Below, in pieces: positions 8,319 through 15,894 of a stretch of DNA of 22,105 nucleotides. The notes beneath the pieces were generated by a model. It searched no databases, was not told the origin of the DNA, and worked only from the letters and a program-made list of their open reading frames with translations. Origin of the DNA: Desulfobacterales bacterium (GTDB lineage Bacteria; Desulfobacterota; Desulfobacteria; Desulfobacterales; UBA5852); assembly GCA_030066455.1 (NCBI GenBank), contig JASJBQ010000018.1, positions 1 to 22,105 on the forward strand. The letters are read 5' to 3'. The first letter of the stretch is position 1. Every line of letters begins with the position of its first letter. The position numbers and the translations under genes were made by a program.

Positions 8319-9291
8319 GCGGTGTCCCTGTGGTCTGTCTGTTCGGGTTATCGGTGATAAACCCCATAAAAACAAGCGTTTTTTTAATTCCCTGCTCCAA
8401 ATTGACGCTGGGTTGCCAGCCGATTTGGGCTGCAATCGATGTATTGTCGCAGGTCCAATCCGGGTGTGTGAGTTCCCGAACTTTCCCGGGCGTCAGCATC
8501 GGCGCGTAGCCAAAGGTCCTGGCTCCCAGCAAATTGACCGCGGCCGCAGCGAAAACCGCCAGAGATGGCAGCCTGAGGCTGCGAATCGGCCGGCCCGCCA
8601 CCTTGGCGACCATCTGTACGACGTCGCCCCAGGCGTAGCCGCCGGGGCGGCCGTCATGCAATTCAAAAATGGCGCCGGGCCATCGCTTGTGCTCGATGAG
8701 GGTGACAATCGCTTGGACCAAGTCGTCGACATAGAGCATCGAAAACCTCGATGTCCGTGAGGACGTCTGGGGTGCCATCCCCTTGCACATCAACCTGAAA
8801 AGCGGTGCGATTTCGCGATCGCCCGGTCCGTACACCGCAGGGGGCCGCAGGGCGGACCATTGCAGCTGGTTGCCCTGGGACGCGAGCATTTCCTCGCCCT
8901 GGCGTTTGCTGGCTGCGTGGTGCGACAATTGAGGCTCGCGAGCAGCCAGCGAAGACAACAATAAAAAGCGTGGCGAGGGGTGCATTCGCTTCGCTGCACG
9001 CACCATTCGCGCCACGCCTTCGGTGTTTACCCGTTTAAACTGTCGCCATTCGGCCCCGCGCACAGCACCTGCGCAGTGCACGACCGTATCGGTCCTTTTT
9101 AGTAGCCGCTTCAGGCTCTCAGGATCATCGAGTTGTCCCGGAACCCAGCGGATGTTTGCCCCTGCGGTTCGTGCCGAAGCACTGGATTGGCGGTAAAGCG
9201 CACGCACATGGTTTCCGTCGGAAGCCAACCGTTTCAGCAGTGCACCGCCAATAAAGCCAGTGGCTCCCGTCAGAGCGATAACTCTGGGCAT
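8305..9291 (-). CDS. cerR: Extended-type SDR, probable ceramide reductase (CerR-like)
   Basis: A 328-residue NAD(P)-dependent epimerase/dehydratase-type SDR. TGATGFIG is at 8-15, VVHCAGAVRG at 70-79, the serines of LLSSLAARE at 113-114, and RPPAVYGPGD at 149-158. In Caulobacter an NAD-epimerase-like protein encoded beside spt reduces the 3-keto group of keto-ceramide, and gene context suggests the same job here. One striking oddity is that the usual YxxxK reads HAASK, with His125 where the catalytic tyrosine should be and K129 present. The DNA at this place clearly encodes His-His. The gene starts 26 bases after the ligase stop without an obvious ribosome binding site and ends inside acp. A sugar or hopanoid epimerase is the alternative. 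Confidence 0.8.
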   Translation of the reverse strand: MPRVIALTGATGFIGGALLKRLASDGNHVRALYRQSSASARTAGANIRWVPGQLDDPESLKRLLKRTDTVVHCAGAVRGAEWRQFKRVNTEGVARMVRAAKRMHPSPRFLLLSSLAAREPQLSHHAASKRQGEEMLASQGNQLQWSALRPPAVYGPGDREIAPLFRLMCKGMAPQTSSRTSRFSMLYVDDLVQAIVTLIEHKRWPGAIFELHDGRPGGYAWGDVVQMVAKVAGRPIRSLRLPSLAVFAAAAVNLLGARTFGYAPMLTPGKVRELTHPDWTCDNTSIAAQIGWQPSVNLEQGIKKTLVFMGFITDNPNRQTTGTPHADI

Positions 9292-9317
9292 GGTGGTCTA
9301 GTGAAAAACCCCCTCCG

Positions 9318-11120
9318 CTAACGATGCCCGACCGCCGCGCTGATGATTCGGTGCTGGTAATTGCAGGCTGCAAGATCGATGGCTGGCGTTTCGGTCTGGC
9401 CTTTGGCGACGCGTTCGAGGAAATCGCGTTTGGCCCCTGAGCGGGAAAGCTTCCCGGAGGTCGTGCGCGGCAAGGTGTTGCGCGGAACAAGCTCGATGAA
9501 ACAATCAATGCCAAGTTCGTTGCAAACCATCCCTTGCAGGTTTTCGACCAGCATGGCCCGCTTCTCCGGAGCTGACAGCCGGCACTCGATGACCAGAACC
9601 GCCTTGTCTTCACCATCATCGCCACTGACCGAAAAGGCCGAAGCGTCCCCCGAGCGCACCTCTGGCTGGCTTTCAGCGAGGTACTCGAGATCCTGCGGCC
9701 AGATGTTACGGCCGTTGATAATAATAAGGTCTTTTTGCCGGCCGGTGATGATCACACTCTCATCGGCGATGTAGGCCAGATCGCCCGTATTGAGCCATCC
9801 ATCCGGCGACAAAACCTCCCCCGAAAGCTCGACTTCGCCGAAGTAGCCCGACATCACGCTCGGCCCCTTGACATAGAGGGTTCCAACATGGCGATCGGGT
9901 AAGGTATTGCCTTTTTTATCGCGCACTTCGACGACGTGGCCGGGCAAGGCAAATCCGCACTTGACGAATTCCTTGGCATCCGCGGCACGATTGGCCGGTT
10001 TCAAGGCCGGGAAAGCCCTCTGGGTCACGGCCAGGGTTTCAGCTTCGACTTCATCGACCTGGATGCCCTGCCCCAGCGGAGAAAAGCTTACGGCCAGGGA
10101 ACATTCGGCCATGCCGTAACAGGCCAGAAAGGCACCGGGATTGAAGCCGCTGGATGCCAGCGTCTCGGAAAAGGCCAGAAGCGGTTGCGCCCGTATGGTT
10201 TCGGCTCCGACGCCAGCCACGCGCCAGGAACTCAAATCGTACTTGCTGAGATCGTTTTCCCGCAGCCGCTGCATACAGAGCTCAAACCCGAAAGGCGGAC
10301 TGAATGAAATCGTGGCCTTGTTTTTCGTAATCAGTGCCAACCACAACCGGGGTCGCATGGCAAAGTCGCGGGTCCGCAGGTAGTCCACCGAAACCTGGGC
10401 GGCCATGGGGGAGAGCACCAGCCCCACCAACCCCATGTCATGATAGTAGGGCAGCCATGAAATCGCCCGGTCACCCGGGCGAATTTTCACACCGTTGCGT
10501 ACGATATGCCCCAGGTTGTTCATGACCGTTCGGTTGGTGATCATGACGCCGCGCGGGAATTGCGTGCTTCCGGAAGTGTATTGAAGATAGGCCAACTCGT
10601 CTGGACCGGACGGCATCACTTCACTGCCGCTCGCCGGGAGTGACCTCAGCGACTGCACCGACCCGATGTAGGACAGTGGCAGTTCTTCCGCCGCTTCACG
10701 CAGAAAAGACAAATATACTTCCGGAGCAATAGCCACCGAAGCGCGGCAACTCATCAAGAGCCGTTTCAACTGAGCTACGTAAGTGGCGTGGCCGCCCAGA
10801 CGCAACGATGCCGGCAGCGGAACGGGAACCATCCCCGCGTACTGGCAGGCGTAGAACATCTGCAAAAAGCCTGGATCGGTATCAGCCACCAGCGCCACAC
10901 GCGAACCACGTTCGATCTTCAGCCCTTGTAAGCGCTTGGCGATCGCAACGGCGTCTGCTCTGAGTTGGGCGTAGGGAAGTACAAAATCAAGCTGCCCTTT
11001 GCCGTTATAGAAGTTATACCCTGTCTCTCCTTGGGCAGCGTAATCCAGGGCTTCTGTTAAAGTTGAAAAGTCGCCGTATCTCAGCTGTAACCCGTTTTTA
11101 GTAGGTGTCGCCTCCAACAT
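9318..11120 (-). CDS. Fatty-acyl-AMP ligase / acyl-ACP synthetase
   Basis: A 600-residue ANL-superfamily adenylating enzyme. The P-loop YTSGST is at 181-186, SWLPYYHDMGLVG at 221-233 is the FAAL-type motif, YGMAE is at 335-339, GWLNTGDLAY at 441-450 and GRQKDLIIINGRN at 460-472. The catalytic lysine is K557 in TTSGK. FAALs activate a fatty acid as acyl-adenylate and pass it to an ACP rather than to CoA; the adjacent acp fits this. It is the first gene of the leftward set, read from the divergent promoter region near 11.26-11.29 kb, with AAGGA about 11 bases before the ATG. I infer that it supplies the acyl-ACP used by SPT and/or the ceramide synthase. A CoA ligase is less likely but not excluded. 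Confidence 0.9.
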   Translation of the reverse strand: MLEATPTKNGLQLRYGDFSTLTEALDYAAQGETGYNFYNGKGQLDFVLPYAQLRADAVAIAKRLQGLKIERGSRVALVADTDPGFLQMFYACQYAGMVPVPLPASLRLGGHATYVAQLKRLLMSCRASVAIAPEVYLSFLREAAEELPLSYIGSVQSLRSLPASGSEVMPSGPDELAYLQYTSGSTQFPRGVMITNRTVMNNLGHIVRNGVKIRPGDRAISWLPYYHDMGLVGLVLSPMAAQVSVDYLRTRDFAMRPRLWLALITKNKATISFSPPFGFELCMQRLRENDLSKYDLSSWRVAGVGAETIRAQPLLAFSETLASSGFNPGAFLACYGMAECSLAVSFSPLGQGIQVDEVEAETLAVTQRAFPALKPANRAADAKEFVKCGFALPGHVVEVRDKKGNTLPDRHVGTLYVKGPSVMSGYFGEVELSGEVLSPDGWLNTGDLAYIADESVIITGRQKDLIIINGRNIWPQDLEYLAESQPEVRSGDASAFSVSGDDGEDKAVLVIECRLSAPEKRAMLVENLQGMVCNELGIDCFIELVPRNTLPRTTSGKLSRSGAKRDFLERVAKGQTETPAIDLAACNYQHRIISAAVGHR

Positions 11121-11259
11121 TAATCAACTTTTCCTTTTCGTTTTCTTGGCTAGAATCGATAATCGGTGCCGATCGCCTGATTGCTATCGAAGCACTCTCA
11201 GGCGCAACGCGTAACTCTTCGCTTGCACCGCAGCGATAATGCAAGATTAACAGTCAATA

Positions 11260-11288
11260 TTTTTATCGAATATTCTTTGTATTGTCAA
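11260..11288 (-). promoter_or_regulatory. Sigma70-like promoter for the leftward sphingolipid operon
   Basis: On the minus strand a perfect TTGACA (11283-11288) is followed after 17 bases by TAAAAA (11260-11265, four of six matches to TATAAT). The predicted start near 11253 leaves a leader of about 130 bases before the ligase ATG. The -35 box overlaps the -35 box of the rightward promoter on the other strand. Confidence 0.45.
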
Positions 11289-11309
11289 ATACAAGCGCTT
11301 ATCTATCAT
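11282..11309 (+). promoter_or_regulatory. Sigma70-like promoter for the rightward sphingolipid genes
   Basis: TTGTCA (11282-11287, five of six) and TATCAT (11304-11309, five of six) are separated by 16 bases. The predicted start is near 11316. The -10 box overlaps the left arm of the 11307-11351 inverted repeat, so a protein bound there could block transcription. Confidence 0.4.
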
Positions 11310-11351
11310 CGGCAAAGCCGAGGGAACCTTTAGCCACGGGTCGTGCCGATG
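11307..11351. repeat. 8-bp perfect inverted repeat over the divergent promoter (operator or RNA stem)
   Basis: CATCGGCA (11307-11314) and TGCCGATG (11344-11351) are perfect reverse complements separated by 29 bases. The enclosed stretch contains a possible small AGG-GAA-CCT hairpin and the string AGCCACGGGTC (11332-11342), words also met in class I cyclic-di-GMP riboswitches (GEMM). The long second stem of that aptamer is missing and the left arm overlaps a predicted -10 box, so an operator is at least as likely. Confidence 0.3.
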
Positions 11352-11532
11352 GCAAAATTGGGGCACTTGGTAAACCAAATTTGTGGTAAATGCAAGGGTT
11401 TATTAAAAAAAAGGAAAATAAGCTTGAAAACGACCTAAACCTGTGAAAAGGTTAGCGGTTATTTATTCTTGAAGTGGTGTATCTATACGGGCGTGGCTGG
11501 CCGGCGACCCATCAAACAAGGGGGGCGGGGCG

Positions 11533-12660
11533 ATGGCGGGAATCGAGATAAAAGCAGTTGAAGATCGTGGTCTGCAGCAATGTTTCCTCAAATTGCCCAG
11601 CCGTATTTATCGCGCTGACCCGGCCTGGGTGCCCCCTCTCCTCTTTGAGCGCAAACAATTTCTATCACCCCACAATCCTTACTTCGAACATGCGCGCTAC
11701 AAAGCCTGGATCGCCTATCGCAACGGCGACCCTGTCGGCCGCGTCAGCGCGCAAATCGACCAATTGCATCTTGACCGCTACCGGGACGACACTGGCTTCT
11801 ATGGCTTGCTTGAGGCGGAAGACGATCCGTCGATATTCGAAGCCCTTTTCGGAGCGGTCGAATCCTGGCTGCGCGGACATGGAATGCGACGGGTACGCGG
11901 CCCCTTCAATCTCTCCATCAATCACGAGTGTGGAATGCTTGTTGACGGTTTCCAAACCCCGCCGATGGTTATGATGGGGCATGCGCGTCCTTATTATACC
12001 CAACGCATCGAACAGCAGGGCTACCGGGGTGAAGTCGATCTTCTGGCTTACCTGGCGCCGACCGACTTTACTTTCACGCCGGCAATGCAAAACATTGTCC
12101 GGCGCTATGAAAACACCATCTCCGTGCGCGCTTTTCAATTCAACAATTTGGATACAGACCTGGCGATTCTCAAAGACATCTACGAAGACGCCTGGTCACA
12201 GAACTGGGGGTATCTTCCCTTTACAAACAAAGAGCTCAAGCACCTGGGCCGCGACCTCAAACAATTCGTGCCGGAAGAGTTTGTGGCCTTCGCCGAGATC
12301 GACGGCCAGCCGCAGGGATTTATCACCGTATTCCCCAACCTCTACGAAGCCATGCGCGACCTGCGAGGACGCTTGCTGCCCTTTGGCTGGCTTAAACTTT
12401 TGTGGCGACTCAAAACCGGTGCCATCAAAACCTTGCGCGTCCCTCTGATGGGGGTGCGCCAGAAGTACCATGACAGCCTGACAGGGGCTGCGCTGGCCCT
12501 CAGCCTGGTCGCGCATGTCCAGCAGGTGGCTCTCAAACGCGCCTACGAACATGTCGAAATGTCATGGATCCTGGAAGACAACAAGGGCATGCGCAACATG
12601 ATCGAAAATATCGGTGGGGACGCCTACAAACGGTATCGTATCTTTACCAAATCCCTCTGA
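11533..12660 (+). CDS. bcerS: GNAT-fold acyltransferase, probable bacterial ceramide synthase
   Basis: A 375-residue protein of the large GNAT-like group usually annotated as hypothetical or N-acetyltransferase, which includes the Caulobacter ceramide synthase bCerS. Landmarks are the N-terminal RIYRADPAWVPPLLFE (about 24-39), the RVRGPFNLSINHECG block (about 121-135) and a C-terminal GNAT-like end with EMSWILEDNKGMRNMIENIGG followed by a tyrosine/arginine-rich tail. bCerS N-acylates 3-ketosphinganine before the keto group is reduced, the reverse of the eukaryotic order. It is the first gene rightward of the divergent promoter, opposite the SPT set, which strongly supports the role. A G-rich stretch beginning AAGGGGGG precedes the ATG. 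The acyl donor (CoA or ACP) is not determinable. Confidence 0.82.
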   Translation: MAGIEIKAVEDRGLQQCFLKLPSRIYRADPAWVPPLLFERKQFLSPHNPYFEHARYKAWIAYRNGDPVGRVSAQIDQLHLDRYRDDTGFYGLLEAEDDPSIFEALFGAVESWLRGHGMRRVRGPFNLSINHECGMLVDGFQTPPMVMMGHARPYYTQRIEQQGYRGEVDLLAYLAPTDFTFTPAMQNIVRRYENTISVRAFQFNNLDTDLAILKDIYEDAWSQNWGYLPFTNKELKHLGRDLKQFVPEEFVAFAEIDGQPQGFITVFPNLYEAMRDLRGRLLPFGWLKLLWRLKTGAIKTLRVPLMGVRQKYHDSLTGAALALSLVAHVQQVALKRAYEHVEMSWILEDNKGMRNMIENIGGDAYKRYRIFTKSL

Positions 12661-12710
12661 GCATCGCTATAGGCGCCTTGCCGACCAATTAGATGAAGGA
12701 CGCTGCACTC

Positions 12711-13511
12711 ATGCCGGCCCAATCTACCATGTTCACGGCGATCGTACTGGCGGCTGACCGCGGCCATTCCGATCCCGTCGCCCGGGCGGCCGGAGCCAGC
12801 TGCAAAGCCATGGCCCCGGTCGGTGGGACACCGATGCTGGTTCGCGTGCTCGAGGCCTTGCACGCCGCCGATAGCGTGACATCCGTTATCCTGTGTGGCC
12901 CCCCCCGCGCGGTTATCGACCATGACAACCGCCTGCAGCAGATTCTGAAATTCTATCGACCTCAGTGGCGGCCCAGCGGGTCGTCGCCGAGCACAAGCAC
13001 CGCCATGGCCCTCGAAACGCTGGCCGTGGATACACCCGTTCTGCTCACGACCGCGGACCACGCCCTGCTGACCCCGGCCATGGTGGATCATTTTTGCCAC
13101 CAGGCCCGCCGTGCATCCGCCGACGTCCTGGTGGCCCTGGCCGCCTATAGAGACGTTATGGATGCCTACCCCGGGATGCGGCGCACGGCCACCCGTTTCC
13201 AGGATGGGCCTTTCTGCGGGTGCAACCTGTTTGCCATCCTCAACGCCCGCGGCCGCCGGGCCGCCGATTTCTGGCGCCAGGTCGAAGCCGAACGCAAGAA
13301 ACCGTGGAAGATGATCCAAAAGCTCGGGTGGCTGATGGTTCTGAAGTACCTGGCGGGTCGGTTGACCCTCGCGGAAGGCCTTGAACGCGCTTCGGAAATG
13401 ATCGGCCTAAAGGCCGATGCCGTGCTGATGCCTTTCCCGGAGGCGGCCGTTGATGTCGACACGCCCGCCGATTGGTCTTTTGTCGAGCGCCTTGTACGCA
13501 ATTCTGGTTGA
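12711..13511 (+). CDS. MobA-like nucleotidyltransferase, candidate headgroup-activating enzyme
   Basis: About 266 residues with the Rossmann-like NTP-transferase fold of the MobA/IspD type. FTAIVLAADRG lies close to the N-terminus and is followed by CKAMAPVGGTPMLVRVLEAL, the nucleotide- and substrate-binding region. TTADHALLTP stands where these enzymes bind metal, and VDVDTPADW closes the domain. The glycine-rich LAAGxGxR loop is altered to LAADRGHSDPVAR. I prefer the ATG at 12711 because AAGGA precedes it and the fold begins almost at once; the ATG at 12693 would add six residues. It lies between bcerS and lptF. In Caulobacter a nucleotidyltransferase (CpgD) makes CDP-glycerate for ceramide phosphoglycerate, so a similar headgroup-activating step is a reasonable inference; the substrate is unproven. 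Confidence 0.78.
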   Translation: MPAQSTMFTAIVLAADRGHSDPVARAAGASCKAMAPVGGTPMLVRVLEALHAADSVTSVILCGPPRAVIDHDNRLQQILKFYRPQWRPSGSSPSTSTAMALETLAVDTPVLLTTADHALLTPAMVDHFCHQARRASADVLVALAAYRDVMDAYPGMRRTATRFQDGPFCGCNLFAILNARGRRAADFWRQVEAERKKPWKMIQKLGWLMVLKYLAGRLTLAEGLERASEMIGLKADAVLMPFPEAAVDVDTPADWSFVERLVRNSG

Positions 13512-13573
13512 TGACCGACGGTCAACGTTATGATCGTAATACTGATACCAACCCGGATACGCGCGGTTATAAT
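13512..13573 (+). promoter_or_regulatory. Palindrome and consensus -10 box upstream of lptF
   Basis: Directly after the nucleotidyltransferase stop is a perfect 13-bp palindrome, TGACCG-A-CGGTCA (13512-13524). A consensus TATAAT lies at 13568-13573, about 98 bases before the lptF ATG. No good -35 box is seen 16-18 bases upstream of it, so activator dependence or a false positive are both possible. The 160-base gap is unusually long for this otherwise tight gene set. Confidence 0.3.
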
Positions 13574-13671
13574 CAAGGAACGATAGCGGAATATGTCGGT
13601 ATTACACGCGAAACCTTTCTGAAGCCTGAACGCCACGCAAGCGCGCCAATCACGCGCCTGCCGAACCGACC

Positions 13672-14736
13672 ATGATCATTCGTCGCTATATCATCTCCGA
13701 GATCACCAAACCGGCAGCCAACATCCTTTTCCTGATGGTGGCGATATTTGCCAGCTATACGGCCATCACCTACCTGACGGATGCGGTCGGTGGGTTGATG
13801 ACGCCCGCTCAGGTCGGCACATTGATCGGCCTGCGTGTCGGGATGGCCCTTGAAATCCTACTCCCCGTAACGCTGTATCTATCCGTCATGATTGCCCTGG
13901 GACGGCTTTACAAGGATTCGGAAATGACCGCGCTGGCAGCCTGTGGCCTTGGAACCAGCGGGGTCGTTTGGCCGGTGATGATGTTGTCCCTGCCGGTGGC
14001 GCTGATGGCCGGTGGTGCTTCCCTGTATATCCGCTCAGCCGCCTACACGCAGATCTATAAACTGCGCACGCAAGCCCGGGCCGATTTCTCCATCGGCCAG
14101 CTTGAATCCGACCGTTTTCTCGAGATTGCCGACGGCCGCTATACTTTTTTCAGCGAGGAAATCGACTACCGACGAAATGTCGCCTACAAGGTGTTCCTGC
14201 GTGAAAAAAAGGACGATGCCTGGGTCGTCATTCAAGCCGAGGAGATGGCCGCCGGCGGGCGCAACAAAATGGGCTACCCGGTCATGATCCTGCGCAACGG
14301 CAATCTGGTGGAATTTCCATCATCCGGCAAGGGAGCGAATATCATCCGCTTCGAGAAAGCCCACTACCCCATTCTGTCGGACGTGGGAAGGTCGGAGCGC
14401 TATCGACGCAAAGCCGCCGCGACCGCCCACCTGCTTCAATCCGACCGTCTGGAAGACATCGCCGAATTGCAGTGGCGGCTTTCGACGCCCCTGTCGACGC
14501 TTCTGCTGGCGCTGCTCGGCATCCCTCTGAGCCGCACCAATCCAAGGCGCGGCAAGTATGCCAAGCTGGGAACGGCGCTGATCATCTTCGCCGTTTATTA
14601 CCAGATGTTCACCATCGCCAAAACCAACGTGGAAAATGGCACCGTTGCGCCCGAGATCGGTATCTGGTGGGTTCCCGCCCTGCTGCTGGCGTTCGTACTG
14701 GTCATGCTGTGGCGCACGGGAAGACTGAGGCCCTGA
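13672..14736 (+). CDS. lptF: LptF-family permease (YjgP/YjgQ)
   Basis: A 354-residue inner-membrane protein of the LptF/LptG family: three N-terminal helices (about 15-40, 55-82, 95-125), a periplasmic beta-jellyroll domain (about 130-255) and three C-terminal helices (about 265-350). GRLYKDSEMTALAACGLG (about 81-98), ELQWRLSTPLS (about 264-274) and the PLSRTNPRRGKY segment match LptF proteins closely. With LptG and the LptB ATPase the family extracts LPS from the inner membrane and pushes it to the LptC-A-D bridge. No lptB, lptC or lptA is seen here. Lying among ceramide genes, this copy may serve sphingolipid export, or it may simply be the host's only LptF. No strong ribosome binding site is visible. 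Confidence 0.93.
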   Translation: MIIRRYIISEITKPAANILFLMVAIFASYTAITYLTDAVGGLMTPAQVGTLIGLRVGMALEILLPVTLYLSVMIALGRLYKDSEMTALAACGLGTSGVVWPVMMLSLPVALMAGGASLYIRSAAYTQIYKLRTQARADFSIGQLESDRFLEIADGRYTFFSEEIDYRRNVAYKVFLREKKDDAWVVIQAEEMAAGGRNKMGYPVMILRNGNLVEFPSSGKGANIIRFEKAHYPILSDVGRSERYRRKAAATAHLLQSDRLEDIAELQWRLSTPLSTLLLALLGIPLSRTNPRRGKYAKLGTALIIFAVYYQMFTIAKTNVENGTVAPEIGIWWVPALLLAFVLVMLWRTGRLRP

Positions 14737-14738
14737 CG

Positions 14739-15821
14739 GTGAGATTCAGACGCATCAACAAAATCGATTTCCACATCGGCCGCAACACCCTTCAGGGCGT
14801 CTTTCTGGTGCTGGCGGGTCTGCTGTTTCTGTTCGGATTCCTGGAACTGCTCTCGCAGTTGAACGATGTCGGCAAGGGTCAGTTCCGCCTGGCGGACGCC
14901 TTCGTCTACGTCGCTCTCACCCTGCCCCGGCAGGCGGTCATTCTGATGCCCATCAGTGCTCTTCTGGGGTGTACGGTTTCGCTCGGCATGATGGCCGACC
15001 ACAATGAACTGACCGCCATGCAGGCCGCCGGCATATCGGTCCGACGCATCGGCCTCTCCGTGGCGACCGCCAGCATCCTGCTCATGCTGATTTCCGTATT
15101 CGTGGCCGAATTTATCGCCCCACCGCTGGACCAGCACGCCCGCCTGCGGCGCTCCCAGGCGCGCTATGGAAAAACGGTCCTGGTGTCCAAAAGCGGTTTC
15201 TGGATGCGCCAGGAACGTTTTTTTATCCACGTGGCCGGCTCCTTTTCGGAGAAACAGGCGGCGGACATCGAGCTGTATGAACTCGATCCGGAAGGTCAGA
15301 TCAGCCGTTTCCTGCACGCCCGCACAGCGACGCTTCAGGATGACCGCACCTGGCTGCTGGAGGACGTCTCTCAGCAGCGTATCGAAGGCGGGGTCATTCA
15401 AACGCAGGCGCTCGAAAATTACCGCCTGAACCATTTTCTCACACCCAGCCAGATGCAGATCTTCAAACTTCCCCCCGACAGCCTCTCGATCAGCGACCTG
15501 TGGGCCTATATCCGCAGCCTGAAGGCGCGCAATCTGAACGCTGAGAACTATGACCTTGCCTTGTGGCAGAAAATAACGCAGCCGGTGACCACCGCATCGA
15601 TGGTGCTCCTGGCGTTGACCTTCATTTTCGGCCCGGTGCGCATGCGCTCGGCAGGCAAGCGTATCGCCACCGGTATGATCGTCGGCATCCTGTTTTATCT
15701 GCTGAACCAGGTTTTTGGCCACATGGGGCTATTGTTCAATATCCCCCCGCTGCTGACCACCCTGATGCCCGTCGGCCTGATTCTGCTCTATGCGCTTCGG
15801 CAGTTGGGCCGTACGTTCTGA
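14739..15821 (+). CDS. lptG: LptG-family permease (YjgP/YjgQ)
   Basis: The 360-residue partner of LptF with the same three-helix, jellyroll, three-helix plan. LMPISALLGCTVSLGMMADHNELTAMQAAGIS-like sequence lies at about 67-100, PPDSLSISDLW at about 248-258, and LTFIFGPVRM and the final helices follow; these resemble E. coli LptG clearly. I chose the GTG at 14739, two bases after the lptF TGA, with GAGG about 10 bases upstream. The frame stays open 89 codons further left, but that stretch is lptF read in another frame. The tight spacing means LptF and LptG are made together. Its cargo, LPS or a sphingolipid, cannot be read directly. Confidence 0.92.
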   Translation: MRFRRINKIDFHIGRNTLQGVFLVLAGLLFLFGFLELLSQLNDVGKGQFRLADAFVYVALTLPRQAVILMPISALLGCTVSLGMMADHNELTAMQAAGISVRRIGLSVATASILLMLISVFVAEFIAPPLDQHARLRRSQARYGKTVLVSKSGFWMRQERFFIHVAGSFSEKQAADIELYELDPEGQISRFLHARTATLQDDRTWLLEDVSQQRIEGGVIQTQALENYRLNHFLTPSQMQIFKLPPDSLSISDLWAYIRSLKARNLNAENYDLALWQKITQPVTTASMVLLALTFIFGPVRMRSAGKRIATGMIVGILFYLLNQVFGHMGLLFNIPPLLTTLMPVGLILLYALRQLGRTF

Positions 15822-15894
15822 TCGATCGCCATCCGGAAGCCGGAAACGCGACGCTTGCAACGCATCCGCCTTCGATCGACATCGGTATTGGCTG

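Larger units (their letters stand above)
11121..11532. promoter_or_regulatory. Divergent intergenic region between the two sphingolipid gene sets
   Basis: A 412-base AT-richer stretch with no supported gene separates the acyl-AMP ligase (leftward) from the ceramide synthase (rightward). It holds two back-to-back sigma70-like promoters whose -35 boxes overlap, an 8-bp inverted repeat just to their right, and a purine-rich tract. A small stem (AACCT, GTGAAA loop, AGGTT) lies about 70-90 bases before the rightward start codon. The rightward leader from the predicted start would be about 215 bases, long enough for leader regulation. Confidence 0.6.

Noticed and set aside
8319..8435. 39-residue N-terminal extension of the ACP
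   Set aside because: It is cerR read in another frame; the ACP fold, the ATG at 8318 and a ribosome binding site support the short form.
14598..15722. 374-codon open frame on the minus strand opposite lptG
   Set aside because: lptG is unambiguous by motif and coupling to lptF; the antisense frame shows no recognisable domain.
15822..15894. Terminator between convergent lptG and the phosphoesterase
   Set aside because: Only a short TCCGG-AAG-CCGGA stem without a T-run is present.
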